Below, one piece after another: positions 24,699-33,298 of a stretch of 64,000 nt of DNA (positions are counted from its first letter, which is position 1; every line of letters starts with the position of its first letter). The notes under the pieces were generated by a model. That model saw nothing but the letters and a program-made list of their open reading frames with translations. It was not told where the DNA came from and did not search any database. The stretch covers positions 1 to 64,000 of the forward strand of contig JAJYET010000006.1 of NCBI GenBank assembly GCA_021785655.1, given 5' to 3'. This DNA is from a bacterium. GTDB taxonomy: Bacteria; Chloroflexota; Dormibacteria; Aeolococcales; Bog-877. Made by a program: the position numbers and the translations under genes.

Positions 24699-25568
24699 AT
24701 GCTGAGCACCAGGACCGGTCCCTCCCGCCCACCTGGCCCCCGGGGCTGGGTCACTGCGGCCACGGCGACGGCCGCCCTGGTCCTCCTCCTTGCCGCCCGC
24801 CCCCAGCTTCTCAGCCTGGCTCCCAAGGGCGAGGCCCTGGCGATCCAGCTGGGGATCTTCGTCCTGGCCGTCATCCTGGGGGGGGTGGCGATCCGCGGCT
24901 TCACATCCAGGGTGTTCGCCCACCTCCGGGGAAGCTCCCTGTACGCCTGGAGGCCGGTCGTGACCTGGTGCCTGTACCTCCTCCTGATCCTGGGGGTGCT
25001 CTCGGCGCTGCAGATCAACCTCACCGGTCTTCTGGCCGCCGGCGCGGTGGTCGGAGTGGTGGTGGGCGTGGCCGCCCAGACCTCCCTCGGCAGCGTGTTC
25101 GCGGGGATCGTCCTGCTCATGGCTCGCCCCTTCGTGGTGGGGAATTTCGTCCACATCCGCACCTACCTCTTCGGGGGGATCGAGTACCAGGGGGTGGTCA
25201 CCCACGTGGGGGTGGTGTACACCACGGTGGACCTGGGGGGCCGGCTGGTGCGGATTCCCAACAGCGGGGTCCTGATGGCGGCGCTGACCGTGACCAACCT
25301 CCCCCTCCAGCTGGACATCGAGGTCCAGCTTCCCGCCCGGGCACGGCTCGCGGAGCTGTCCCTGGCGATCTCCAAGGCCCTTGGGCTGAACCCCCGGGAG
25401 TCGGTGCAGCTGCGACCCGTCCAGCTCCAGGTCTCCGACCAGTCCCAGCTCCTCTGCCACCTGCAGGTGCGCTGCCGGCGCCCGGTGGAGGTGGCTGACG
25501 TGATGGAGGTGATCTCCGCCTCCAGCGCGGCTCCGGGTCCAGCCGACGCCCAGCCGGGGACGAGTTGA
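24699..25568 (+). CDS. Small-conductance mechanosensitive channel, MscS family
   Basis: 289 aa. Three N-terminal hydrophobic segments (about residues 18-35, 48-65, 88-110) lead into the pore-lining helix LLAAGAVVGVVVGVAAQTSL with its alternating Gly/Ala pattern, then FAGIVLLMARPFVVGNFV and the beta domain (LVRIPNSGVL). It opens under membrane tension to release solutes after osmotic downshock. The start ATG 24699 has CAGGAT 6 nt upstream, a weak -10. Its stop overlaps the next gene as TTGA. Confidence 0.9.
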   Translation: MLSTRTGPSRPPGPRGWVTAATATAALVLLLAARPQLLSLAPKGEALAIQLGIFVLAVILGGVAIRGFTSRVFAHLRGSSLYAWRPVVTWCLYLLLILGVLSALQINLTGLLAAGAVVGVVVGVAAQTSLGSVFAGIVLLMARPFVVGNFVHIRTYLFGGIEYQGVVTHVGVVYTTVDLGGRLVRIPNSGVLMAALTVTNLPLQLDIEVQLPARARLAELSLAISKALGLNPRESVQLRPVQLQVSDQSQLLCHLQVRCRRPVEVADVMEVISASSAAPGPADAQPGTS

Positions 25569-26584
25569 CCGAAGAGGACCGCCACGCCTGGGAGCGGCCA
25601 ACCCTGGACCAGGTGTCCGACGGGGTCTGGCGGGTGCCGCTGCCCCTCCCCGGGGACGCCCTGCGGGCGGTGAACGCCTACCTGGTTCAAGACCGGGGTG
25701 CCTTTCTCCTGGTGGACTGCGGCTGGAACCGGCGGGAGAGCTGGGAGCGGCTGGAGGAGGCGCTCCGCCGGCTGGGGGCCGGCCTCCACCGGGTCCGGTG
25801 GGTCTTCGCCACCCATGTCCACGACGACCACTACGGCCTGGCGGGCCGGGTGCGCCAGCGCTCCGGGGCCTCGGTCCTGCTGGGGAGGAGGGAGCGCGAC
25901 TCGCTGATCGCCTTTCGCGATCACCCCGGCGAGGCCCGGCTCAGGACCGCGGCCCGGCTGGGGCAGCTGGCGGCCCAGGACGTGGCCGGTCGGCTGGAGG
26001 CGGCCGGCTCCCCGGATCGCCGCCCCCCCGCGGACCCCGACCTGTACCTGGGGGGCGGCGAGGCGCTCCTGCTGGGAGAACGGGAGCTCGATGTGGTGGC
26101 GACCCCGGGCCACACGCGGGGTCACCTCTGCCTCCATGACCGCACCAACCAGCTGCTCTTCGCCGGGGACCACGTCCTCCCCCAGATCACTCCCTCGATC
26201 GGGGTGGAGCTCCACCTGCCGGGCTCGCCACTGGCCGATTTCCTTAACTCCTTGGAGAGGGTGGCCGACCTCTCCTGCCGGCTGGTGCTGCCCGCCCACG
26301 GTCCCGTGTTCTCGGACCTAAGGGGACGGGTTCAGGAGCTGTTGGAGCACCACCGGCTCCGGCTGGAGGAGTGCTACCAGCAGATCGAGGCCGGCGCCGC
26401 CAGTGCCCGGGAGGTGGCGGATCGGCTGCCCTGGACCCGGCGGCGGCGGCGCTTTCAGGACCTCGACCCCTTCAACCAGATGCTGGCGGTGTTCGAGTCC
26501 GAGCTTCACCTCCAGCTGCTGGCCGAAAGGGGCCGGCTTCGCCGCGATCTGGCAAACTCGTCCATCAGGTACGCCCTTCCCTAG
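25565..26584 (+). CDS. Metallo-beta-lactamase fold hydrolase
   Basis: 339 aa. Metal ligands are visible in THVHDDHYG (His84, His86, Asp88, His89), PGHTRGH and FAGDHVLP; a last histidine lies in LPAHGPVF. The C-terminal 90 residues are helical, as in glyoxalase II-like thioesterases that act on large thioesters. The substrate is not evident. The start TTG 25565 overlaps the mscS stop (TTGA), so translation is coupled to the channel gene. The aldehyde dehydrogenase gene follows after 24 nt. Confidence 0.88.
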   Translation: MTEEDRHAWERPTLDQVSDGVWRVPLPLPGDALRAVNAYLVQDRGAFLLVDCGWNRRESWERLEEALRRLGAGLHRVRWVFATHVHDDHYGLAGRVRQRSGASVLLGRRERDSLIAFRDHPGEARLRTAARLGQLAAQDVAGRLEAAGSPDRRPPADPDLYLGGGEALLLGERELDVVATPGHTRGHLCLHDRTNQLLFAGDHVLPQITPSIGVELHLPGSPLADFLNSLERVADLSCRLVLPAHGPVFSDLRGRVQELLEHHRLRLEECYQQIEAGAASAREVADRLPWTRRRRRFQDLDPFNQMLAVFESELHLQLLAERGRLRRDLANSSIRYALP

Positions 26585-26608
26585 GGCGCGGCTTCAGGGG
26601 GTCTTGGC

Positions 26609-27991
26609 ATGGCGACGACAGCGCAGCGGGTGTTCAGCTCGGTCAACCCGGCGACCGAGGTGGTGGTCGCCGAGTTTCCGGAGATGCCGCCGGGGGAGAT
26701 CGAGGCCAAACTCAGCCAGGCCCAGGCGGCCTTCGAGCGGATCTCCTCGGAGACGCTGTCTTGGAGGTCGGAGCGGATGCTGGAGCTGGCCCGGCTGCTG
26801 CGGCGGGAACGGGAGAGCCTCTCCCGGCTCATGACCGGGGAGATGGGCAAGCCGATCGCCGAGGCCGAGGCCGAAGTGGACAAGTGCGCCATCTCGTGCG
26901 AGTACTTCGCCCACGAGGCCGGGCGGTTCCTGGCGGACCAGGAGGCCCCCTCCGACTCCCCTCGGAGCCTGGTGGCCTTCCGGCCGCTCGGGGTGGTGCT
27001 GGCGATCATGCCCTGGAACTACCCCCTCTGGCAGGTGATCCGTTTCCTGGCCCCGGCCCTCATGGCCGGCAACACCGGCCTCCTGAAGCATGCCCCCACC
27101 ACCTTCGGCTGCGCCCTCGCCCTGGAGGAGCTGGTGGCCAGGGCGGGGTTCCCCCAGGGGTCGCTGGCCGCGCTGGTCTGCGGCACAGAGCCGGTCCCGG
27201 ACCTGATCGCCGACCGGCGGGTTAGGGCCGTGACCCTCACGGGGAGTGACGTCGCCGGGAGCCGGGTGGCCGAGGTCGCCGGGCGTGAGCTGAAGAAGGC
27301 CGTCCTGGAGCTGGGCGGGTCCGACTTCTTCCTGGTGTTGGACGACGCCGACCTGGACCTGGCGGCCGAGGTGGGGGTGCGGGCCAGGTTCCAGAACGGC
27401 GGCCAGAGCTGCATCGCCGCCAAGCGGTTCCTGCTCCAGGAGTCCATCGCCGAGGCGTACCTGGAGCGCTTCCTGACCCGCTGCCGCGAGCTCACGGTGG
27501 GACCGCCCCTGGACCGCTCGACCAGGATCGGCCCTTTGGCCCGTGCCGACCTCAGAGAGCGGATCCGTGATCAGGTGGAGCGCTCCCGGGGCCGGGGTGC
27601 GACCGTCCTGCTGGGAGGAGAGGCGGACTCCGGACCGGGTTACTTCTACCCACCGACCGTCCTTTCCGGGGTGACCCCGGAGATGGCCGCGTTCCAGGAG
27701 GAGACCTTCGGCCCGGTGGCCGCCGTGAGCACCTTCACGGAACTCGAGGAGGGCATCCGGCTGGCCAACCACCCCCGCTACGGCCTGGGCGGCAACCTCT
27801 GGACTCAGGATCCCGAGCGCGGCGTGAAGCTGGCTCGCCACTTCGACACCGGCGGGGTCTTCGTGAACGGAATGACCCACTCGGACGCCAGGATCCCCTT
27901 CGGCGGGGTGCGCCGCAGCGGCTTCGGGCGGGAGCTGGCCAGCTTCGGGATCCGGGAGTTCACCAACATCCAGACCGTCTGGCGGCCCTAG
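26609..27991 (+). CDS. NAD(P)-dependent aldehyde dehydrogenase, succinate-semialdehyde type
   Basis: 460 aa. Catalytic Glu234 in LELGGSD and Cys268 in NGGQSCIAAKRF are present, with the substrate-binding MPWNYPLWQ and the cofactor turn TLTGSDVAG. The fold and the GQSCIAAKRF and SGFGRELASFGIREF sequences are nearest to succinate-semialdehyde dehydrogenases (GabD/YneI group), so oxidation of succinate semialdehyde or a similar short aldehyde is likely. The exact substrate is inferred. AGGGGG lies about 10 nt before ATG 26609. It converges with a small membrane protein gene. Confidence 0.9.
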   Translation: MATTAQRVFSSVNPATEVVVAEFPEMPPGEIEAKLSQAQAAFERISSETLSWRSERMLELARLLRRERESLSRLMTGEMGKPIAEAEAEVDKCAISCEYFAHEAGRFLADQEAPSDSPRSLVAFRPLGVVLAIMPWNYPLWQVIRFLAPALMAGNTGLLKHAPTTFGCALALEELVARAGFPQGSLAALVCGTEPVPDLIADRRVRAVTLTGSDVAGSRVAEVAGRELKKAVLELGGSDFFLVLDDADLDLAAEVGVRARFQNGGQSCIAAKRFLLQESIAEAYLERFLTRCRELTVGPPLDRSTRIGPLARADLRERIRDQVERSRGRGATVLLGGEADSGPGYFYPPTVLSGVTPEMAAFQEETFGPVAAVSTFTELEEGIRLANHPRYGLGGNLWTQDPERGVKLARHFDTGGVFVNGMTHSDARIPFGGVRRSGFGRELASFGIREFTNIQTVWRP

Positions 27992-28019
27992 CCTAGGGCC
28001 GGCGCCCCGCCCTGGGGGC

Positions 28020-28412
28020 CTAGTGGATCAGGTGGATCAGGTCGCGGACCAAGAGATAGGTGACGAACCCCATCACCACCAGGTAGAGGACGGTCATCAA
28101 CCAGCGCTGGGGGTGGTAGGCGCGCCAGAAGGTGCGGATGCCCCGGACGTCGAAGACCAGGGCCAGGAGGGAGAGGGGGATGCCGATCCAGGGCGCCGCC
28201 ACGGCACCCAGGGCCGGGGTCATGACCGGGACGATCCCGTACGTGAAGACGCAGCGGACCCCGGTCATGGCCATGGAGACCGTGAAGACCCGGGAGGTCT
28301 CGGATTCGGTCGGCCGCGTGGCTCCCTGGGGGATGCAGAGGATCCGGCGCACCGCCGCCTCGGCGGTGGGAGGGGTTGCCACGGCTGGCCCGGAGAGGAC
28401 TGGCTCGTCCAT
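28020..28412 (-). CDS. Small integral membrane protein of unknown function
   Basis: 130 aa. After a 45-residue soluble N-terminus, three hydrophobic segments follow (about residues 46-67, 72-88, 104-124). The sequence RTFWRAYHPQRWLM between the second and third is basic-aromatic and probably cytoplasmic. I do not recognise the family. The codon pattern is that of the neighbours. It converges with the aldehyde dehydrogenase gene, and the two stop codons lie 28 nt apart. Confidence 0.7.
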   Translation of the reverse strand: MDEPVLSGPAVATPPTAEAAVRRILCIPQGATRPTESETSRVFTVSMAMTGVRCVFTYGIVPVMTPALGAVAAPWIGIPLSLLALVFDVRGIRTFWRAYHPQRWLMTVLYLVVMGFVTYLLVRDLIHLIH

Positions 28413-28419
28413 ATCCCAA

Positions 28420-28425
28420 AGGCTA
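28420..28425 (-). promoter_or_regulatory. -10 box for the small membrane protein gene
   Basis: TAGCCT on the minus strand ends 7 nt before ATG 28412. No ribosome binding site is visible in the 7 intervening bases, so the mRNA is probably leaderless. Confidence 0.45.
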
Positions 28426-28481
28426 CACGGTCCCGGCGGGAGCGGCCGCCGGGCCGGCCGGGGTCGTCGAAATCCGCGAGC

Positions 28482-28655
28482 TCACCCGCACTCCGGTGGC
28501 GCGGAACGCCTCCGGGACCTCCCCGCCAGGGCCATCGCCTGGCGGCGGATCCCGGCGCCGTCCACCACCATGGCGGTGACCCGCTTGCGGTCTCGACGGC
28601 GGTCGCGCTCCCGCTCGGCGGGGAAGATCTCGTCGTCCGGTGCCGACTTCTTCAT
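28482..28655 (-). CDS. Possible small basic protein
   Basis: A 57-codon frame starting MKKSAPDDEIFPAERERD lies between the membrane protein gene and the XRE-PBP regulator. It is strongly charged (RDRRRDRKR) and then semi-hydrophobic (VTAMVVDGAGIRRQAMAL). Toward its end a neighbouring frame (EVPEAFRATGVRVSSRI) reads more protein-like, so a frameshift or sequencing error near 28540 is possible. No family is recognised and the gene may not be real. Confidence 0.3.
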   Translation of the reverse strand: MKKSAPDDEIFPAERERDRRRDRKRVTAMVVDGAGIRRQAMALAGRSRRRSAPPECG

Positions 28656-28693
28656 CAGACCATGATCGCCCATTTGCCAGCCGGGCACCTCTC

Positions 28694-29752
28694 TCAGCCG
28701 GTGGCCCCGAGCCAGGCTGGGTCGTAGCCGGGCAGACGCTCCATCTGGGAGGACACCGCCGGGTGGCCCAGGGCCGCGAGAAGCGCGGACAGCGGCGGCG
28801 ACTCGATCTCGGTCTCCGGCAGGAGCAGGAGCGACTCCTCCTCGGAGAGGGGCGCGAAGTGGAGCCCCAGGGCAAGCGCCGCCGGCTCGGTCGCCACCGC
28901 CAGGTCCGCGGCCCCGGCGGCCACCGCGCCGGCCACTGCCAGGTGGCCGGGAAAGTGGCTGGTGTACCCGGGAGGCGGTGCCGCCCCCAGCCTCTCCAGC
29001 TCCCGATCGAGGACCGACCGCGCCTCGGCCCCCGGCTCGCGGTTGGCGAGGCGCAGCCCCCGCTCCAGCGCCTCCTCCAGCCGGTCAACCGGCCGCCCCG
29101 GCGCGGAGACGATCCCCTCGCGCCAGCGGGAGAACCCGACCGGGACCGCTCCCTGGGGGAGCTCGAGGGCGGAGCCGGTGGAGCGGTGGATGCCGGCGGC
29201 ATGGACCAGCCCCAGCTGCAGGAGGCGGAGAGCCTCATGGTTGCCACACGGCCACCAGACGAAGCTGTACCCGGTGCCCGCCTCCCTCGATCCCTCGGCG
29301 ATGAGCGGCAGGGCCGGGTCGCACCCGGCGACCAGGAGGAACCGCGGGTGAGGGGTGGGCACCCGGGCCGTGGTGGGTCCCATCAGGATGGAGGTCGCGG
29401 GGCCGAATCCCGGCACCGTACCCGCGAGCCCGTCCCTGGGGACGGCCACCATGCCCTTGAAGACCCCCACCGTCTGGGCGCGATGATCGTGAGGGGGGGG
29501 CGGGGCCAGCCGCACGACCTCAACCTCCTCGGTCGCCGGCGGGTCCTGGAAGAGCTCCTCAACGGTGCGCCCCAGGAGGCGCGCCAGGTTGAGGGCCACG
29601 GGCAGCGAGGGGGCCCACGCCCCACGCTCGATCCCGGCCACCGCCTGGCGGCTGATCCCGCAGGCCCTCGCCAGCTCGGCCTGCGAGAGGCCCCGGCCCA
29701 GCCTGGCCAGCCGCAGCCGTCGCCCTGTCCCTGGCTGGCTCAACTCAGCCAT
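28694..29752 (-). CDS. XRE-type HTH regulator with a molybdate-binding-protein-like (PBP) domain
   Basis: 352 aa. The N-terminal helix-turn-helix has LSQAELARACGISRQAVAGIERG (about residues 20-42), with the SVALNLARLLG-type closing helix. The remaining 270 residues resemble the PBP-like domain (PF12727 group) of molybdate/tungstate regulators: LLVAGCDPALPLIAE, a SALELPQGAVPVGFSRWREGIV stretch and ADLAVATEPAALALGLHFAPL. It presumably senses the oxyanion or a molybdenum-linked ligand and controls the ABC genes upstream of it, in place of ModE (inference). ATG 29752 overlaps the stop of the ATPase gene by 8 nt, so it is the last gene of the operon. Confidence 0.85.
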   Translation of the reverse strand: MAELSQPGTGRRLRLARLGRGLSQAELARACGISRQAVAGIERGAWAPSLPVALNLARLLGRTVEELFQDPPATEEVEVVRLAPPPPHDHRAQTVGVFKGMVAVPRDGLAGTVPGFGPATSILMGPTTARVPTPHPRFLLVAGCDPALPLIAEGSREAGTGYSFVWWPCGNHEALRLLQLGLVHAAGIHRSTGSALELPQGAVPVGFSRWREGIVSAPGRPVDRLEEALERGLRLANREPGAEARSVLDRELERLGAAPPPGYTSHFPGHLAVAGAVAAGAADLAVATEPAALALGLHFAPLSEEESLLLLPETEIESPPLSALLAALGHPAVSSQMERLPGYDPAWLGATG

Positions 29753-30677
29753 CTCTGGCCTCCCCGGGGTAGACGACCGGATCGGGAGCGTACAGCTCCA
29801 GCGGATCCCCCGGTCGGGCGGGCTGGCTGCGATGTTGCCGGAGCCGCCCACTCCACCTCCCCTCGGCCTCGAGATCCAAGCTGAACCGGGTCCCGAAGGG
29901 GCGGCAGGTCACCACCCGCGCAGAGATCCTCTCCCCGGGGCCACCCTCGGCCAGACGTTCGGGGTGCACGGCCAGCATCCCGGCCTCCCCCCGCAGCCAG
30001 CCGCGGTAGCCCATCAGCGCCGCCACCTCCGGGCTGGCGGGGCGGCGCGCCAGCTGGTCGGCGGAGCCGATCTGGACCATCTCGCCCCGGACCATCACGC
30101 CCACCCGGTCGGCGAAGGCCTGGGCATCCTCCAACTGGTGGGTGACCAGGATCGCCCCCCCCGGGAGGCGGTCCACCTCCTCGACCACCAGCTGCAGCAG
30201 CTCCTCGGCCAGGGGTCGGTCCAGGGCGGCGAACGGCTCATCCAGGAGGAGCATCCGGCAACCGGACAGCAGCGCCCTGGCCAGCGCCACCCGGTGCCGC
30301 TCCCCCTGGGAGAGCGCCCGCGGGCGCGCCGAGAGCAGGGGGGTCAGGTGCAGACGACCCGCGAGAGCCTGGGCGGACGCCCGGTCCGCCCCTCTGGAGT
30401 AGAGGAGGTTCTGGCGGACCGTGAGGTGGGGAAAGAGGGCCGGCTCCTGGGTGACCAGCCGGACGCCCCCGGCGCCCGGGCGGGACGGTGCCAGGCGCTC
30501 GCCGTCCAAAACCACGGAGCCAGAGTCGAGGGGAAGGAGGCCGGCGATGGCCGAGAGCACTGTGGTCTTGCCGGCGCCCGAGGGTCCCACCAACGCCAGC
30601 CGCTGCCTGTGCTCGAGCCGGAGCCCCACCCGGACCCGGAAGAGCCGCCGGTGCACCTCAAAGTCTGCGGCCAGCAC
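29745..30677 (-). CDS. ABC transporter ATPase, molybdate/tungstate type
   Basis: 310 aa. Walker A GPSGAGKTT, Q-loop TQEPALFPHLT, signature LSQGERHR and Walker B MLLLDEPFAALDRP are complete. The C-terminal 80 residues (LAVHPERLAEG, ARVVTCRPFGTRFSLDL) match the MOP/TOBE regulatory domain of ModC/WtpC proteins. It drives uptake with the permease and lipoprotein encoded upstream. Its GTG start lies inside the permease gene (20-nt overlap), so the products are made together. Whether the substrate is molybdate, tungstate or both cannot be told from sequence. Confidence 0.9.
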   Translation of the reverse strand: MLAADFEVHRRLFRVRVGLRLEHRQRLALVGPSGAGKTTVLSAIAGLLPLDSGSVVLDGERLAPSRPGAGGVRLVTQEPALFPHLTVRQNLLYSRGADRASAQALAGRLHLTPLLSARPRALSQGERHRVALARALLSGCRMLLLDEPFAALDRPLAEELLQLVVEEVDRLPGGAILVTHQLEDAQAFADRVGVMVRGEMVQIGSADQLARRPASPEVAALMGYRGWLRGEAGMLAVHPERLAEGGPGERISARVVTCRPFGTRFSLDLEAEGRWSGRLRQHRSQPARPGDPLELYAPDPVVYPGEARDG

Positions 30678-31461
30678 GAGCGCTCCAGAAGTAGGCGAGA
30701 AGGGGCAGGGGCAGGGCGACCAGCACCAGCACCAGGGCGAAGGGGAGGGCCGAGCTGAGCCCGGATTCCTGCAGGGTGGTCCAGATCTGCAGGGGAAGTC
30801 CGAAGGGATGGTAGGCGATGATCAGCACCGCCCCGAAGGCCCCCATGGCCCGTGCCCAGGTGACCGCCAACGCCGAGGCCAGTTGCGGAGCCGCGAGTGG
30901 GAGGGTGACGCGGCGCAGGGTGCGCCACCGGCTGTCACCCAGCAGGGAGGCGGCGCTCTCCAGTTGGGGGTCAACGGACGAGAAGGCCGCCTCCGCTCCC
31001 AGGACGTAGTAGGGCACCGCCTCGTACACCTCGGCCACGAGCAGCGCGAAGAATGTGTCGGCGGCGGTGAGGTGGAGGTGCGCCAAGACTCCCCCCAGCG
31101 GAGTCTCCGGCCCGACCATGAAGACGAGCAGAAGCCCGATCACCAGTGGCGGCATGAGCAGCGGCAGAAGCACCGCCCCCTCCACCACCCGGTTGAGGGG
31201 CATCCGGCGCCGCGCCAGGAGGTAGGCCAGGGGGGTCCCCCCGGCCACGATCACCAGAAGCGCCAGCGCCGAGGCCTCCACCGAGGTCACCAGCGGGTCC
31301 AGCGCCCCGGGCTCACCCAGGGCCGCGACCAACTGCCCCGGGGAGACGTGAGCCAGCAGGGTTATGGTGGGGCCGAGCAGGACCACCCAGACCAGGAGTG
31401 CTGCCAGCACCGCCAGGGAAGTCCCGCTGCGCGCCGGCCGGAGGCCGGCCAGGGTGCTCAT
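30658..31461 (-). CDS. ABC transporter permease, molybdate/tungstate type
   Basis: 267 aa with six membrane helices. The cytoplasmic EAA loop is present as ESAASLLGDSRWRTLRRVTLPLAAP (about residues 168-192). GTPLAYLLARRRMPL and LPLLMPPLVIGLLL are typical of ModB/TupB permeases. ATG 31461 overlaps the substrate-binding protein stop as ATGA. It forms the channel across the inner membrane with two ATPase subunits. Confidence 0.9.
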   Translation of the reverse strand: MSTLAGLRPARSGTSLAVLAALLVWVVLLGPTITLLAHVSPGQLVAALGEPGALDPLVTSVEASALALLVIVAGGTPLAYLLARRRMPLNRVVEGAVLLPLLMPPLVIGLLLVFMVGPETPLGGVLAHLHLTAADTFFALLVAEVYEAVPYYVLGAEAAFSSVDPQLESAASLLGDSRWRTLRRVTLPLAAPQLASALAVTWARAMGAFGAVLIIAYHPFGLPLQIWTTLQESGLSSALPFALVLVLVALPLPLLAYFWSARAGRRL

Positions 31462-32417
31462 GCGGCGAGCTGGCGCACCGGCTCGGGCGCGGCGGAGGCG
31501 TTGCCGAGGATCTTGAGGGGCACCGCCGAGTATCCGTCCCGGGCCAGGATCTCGCGACCCCGCGCGGAGAGCAGATAGCGGACGAGGGCCGCCGCCGCCG
31601 AACGGTCGCGGTCGCCCACGGTGGTGGCCTCCAGGACCAGGGGAAAGCCGTGGACCACGGCACCAGTCGAGAGTTTGAGGCTGGCCCGCGCGTACGCCGC
31701 GGCGTCCCCGGGGTCACCAAAGTCGAGGGCGGCCGGCAGTGGCACATAGGGGAGGTGGAGCTGCTCCGCCTGGGACCGGAAGGCACTGGCGGCGTCCAGT
31801 TGCCCCGCCTGAAGCTGAGCCTCGAGCGCCGTCTCGGGGAAGATCTGGGTGGACCCGCCGGCCAGGTCAGCCGCCACCGTGGCCGCCGGCACACCCAGGT
31901 CTCGCTCCGCGAGCTGGAACATCATGGCGAAGTCCTGTCCCTGGGGGTCGGTGGCAGGGTCCGTGCGGCCCAGCCGGAACCCCGGCTCGGCGAGCAGGTG
32001 GAAGAGGTCGGTGAGCGGAAGCCTGCCGGACGCGATCTGCGACAGCTCGGCAGCGTGGGGGCCGTGGGGGTAATACGCCAGGACCAGCGGACTGCTGGCG
32101 AACTCCACCGCCCATGAGGTGTACTTGGGCTCGAGCAGGGAGACCGGCCCGGAGCCGACCGAGAGGAACACGTTGGGGGTGATCTCCCCGGCCCGGATCT
32201 CCTGAGCGAGCCCTAGGGCACCCGCCCCCCGGCCCTCGTATTGGTAGCCGGTGTGGTGGGTGAAGGCGGGCCCCAGGTCGCGCTGCATCACCAGCTCCAG
32301 GGAGCCGGCGTAGGCGACGTCGGCGGTCCCCAAGACGTGCGCCGAGGTGGACCCGCAGGCCCCGAGCAGAAGCGCCAGACCAAGGGCGCCGGCCACGGCG
32401 GCTACGCGAATTGGCAC
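31458..32417 (-). CDS. Substrate-binding lipoprotein, molybdate/tungstate (WtpA/ModA-like)
   Basis: 319 aa. A lipoprotein signal ends in LALLLGAC (Cys21 would be lipidated). The mature part has the class of fold seen in WtpA/ModA: VAYAGSLELVMQRDLGPAF, YEGRGAGALGLAQEIRAGE, VFLSVGSG, FASSPLVLAYYP, GRTDPATDPQGQ and DAASAFRSQAEQ. The longer WtpA-like layout favours tungstate/molybdate. It is the first gene of the four-gene ABC-regulator operon. GTG 32417 has a -10 box TACACT only 6 nt upstream, so it may be translated from a leaderless mRNA. Confidence 0.9.
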   Translation of the reverse strand: MPIRVAAVAGALGLALLLGACGSTSAHVLGTADVAYAGSLELVMQRDLGPAFTHHTGYQYEGRGAGALGLAQEIRAGEITPNVFLSVGSGPVSLLEPKYTSWAVEFASSPLVLAYYPHGPHAAELSQIASGRLPLTDLFHLLAEPGFRLGRTDPATDPQGQDFAMMFQLAERDLGVPAATVAADLAGGSTQIFPETALEAQLQAGQLDAASAFRSQAEQLHLPYVPLPAALDFGDPGDAAAYARASLKLSTGAVVHGFPLVLEATTVGDRDRSAAAALVRYLLSARGREILARDGYSAVPLKILGNASAAPEPVRQLAA

Positions 32418-32423
32418 GTGTGG

Positions 32424-32459
32424 AGTGTAACTTGCTTTGCGCTAGTTCAGCTAGCCCAA
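32424..32459 (-). promoter_or_regulatory. Promoter and likely operator of the molybdate/tungstate operon
   Basis: TACACT (minus strand, 32429-32424) lies 6 nt before GTG 32417. Just upstream, TTGCGCTAG (32437-32445) and CTAGCCCAA (32451-32459) form a 9-bp inverted repeat with one mismatch and a 5-nt spacer. It covers the region between -10 and -35, where a repressor such as the operon's own XRE-PBP protein could bind. Confidence 0.55.
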
Positions 32460-32559
32460 CTGCGTTGGTATCAGTCAGCAGATCTGCGTCTTGCCACCCA
32501 TGCACCGTTCCGGCTGGATGCCCAGGTGTGACACCCGGTCGGGACCAACCGTCGCCAGC

Positions 32560-33110
32560 GACCTGGGCGCTGCCCAGCCAGCCGGCGCCGTTCCGGGCCT
32601 CGCGCCCCGGTGGTGGTTGCCCTGACGCCTTCTGGGGTCGAGCCGGCCCTCGCACCCGGTAGCCGCCATGCCCACGCCTGCCAAGGGGCGGCTCTCCCGG
32701 TCAGCGGGTCGCCCCACAACTTCGATCCTCTTGTCGGACGTGGCCTCGCCTGGAACCGTCGCCGCCAGCCGACCCCGGAGCTTGGCGGTCGGCATCCCCG
32801 AGGCCGCCTGGCGAAACCAGCGCCAGGATCGGTATCCCTCCTGGCCCGCATCCCCGAGAGGCCGAGGTCCTCGATGATGACTGATCTGGCGCCGCTCACC
32901 TCCACGAGGTCCAGGCGCTCGGTGATCGCCTGGCGCCGGTGTCAGTCCCTGGCTGAGGCGGACAACCTGCGAACCCTGGGAGCTGGCGGCCGCTCCCCGA
33001 TCGCGGTCAACGGCGGGAGCTTCACCTGCGGGTTGGCGCCGGCCCTGGCCCAGACCCGCAAGGTGGGCAGATTCATCCGCAAGCTCGAGTGGGGTCAGGT
33101 CAGCATCCAG
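32560..33110 (-). pseudogene. Decayed TnpB-like (IS200/IS605 OrfB family) gene
   Basis: No intact gene fits 32418-33298, but minus-strand frames carry TnpB-type landmarks in order. HRRQAITERLDLVE with SGARSVIIEDLGLSGM (about 32942-32840) corresponds to the helix and first RuvC strand (usually VVVEDLxF). RQAASGMPTAKLRGRL (about 32815-32765) corresponds to the RLVAGIPTAKFRDRL segment of actinobacterial-type members. RQGNHHRGARPG (about 32640-32605) corresponds to the GHHAAAVVIGRRG segment. The pieces lie in different frames. TnpB proteins are RNA-guided nucleases of transposons; this copy is dead. Confidence 0.55.
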
Positions 33111-33298
33111 GTCCCCCCCGACCACCAGGCGGTGGGGACTGGCGCGACCCCGAGTCCTGGACGCTCCGGCACTGGGCGGGAACGTAAGCCATGGCCGGGG
33201 ACACCATCACCGTGGAGGTGCAGTACCCGGGCCGCCCGGTCCACCTCCCGCCAGGCTCCTGCGGGTGGGGGCTGGAGGGTCCCCAGCCCCCACCGCTC

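Noticed and set aside
21150-25601. Very long open frames antisense or out of frame with the APC, MFS and MscS genes (684, 777 and 793 codons)
   Set aside because: They match GC-rich third-position shadows, carry no motif, and the sense genes are complete with clear membrane-protein signatures.
26585-28019. Imperfect CTAGG...CCTAG inverted repeat at 27990-28022 as a shared terminator of the aldehyde dehydrogenase and membrane protein genes
   Set aside because: The pairing is interrupted and no stable stem could be aligned by eye, so it is not listed as a feature.
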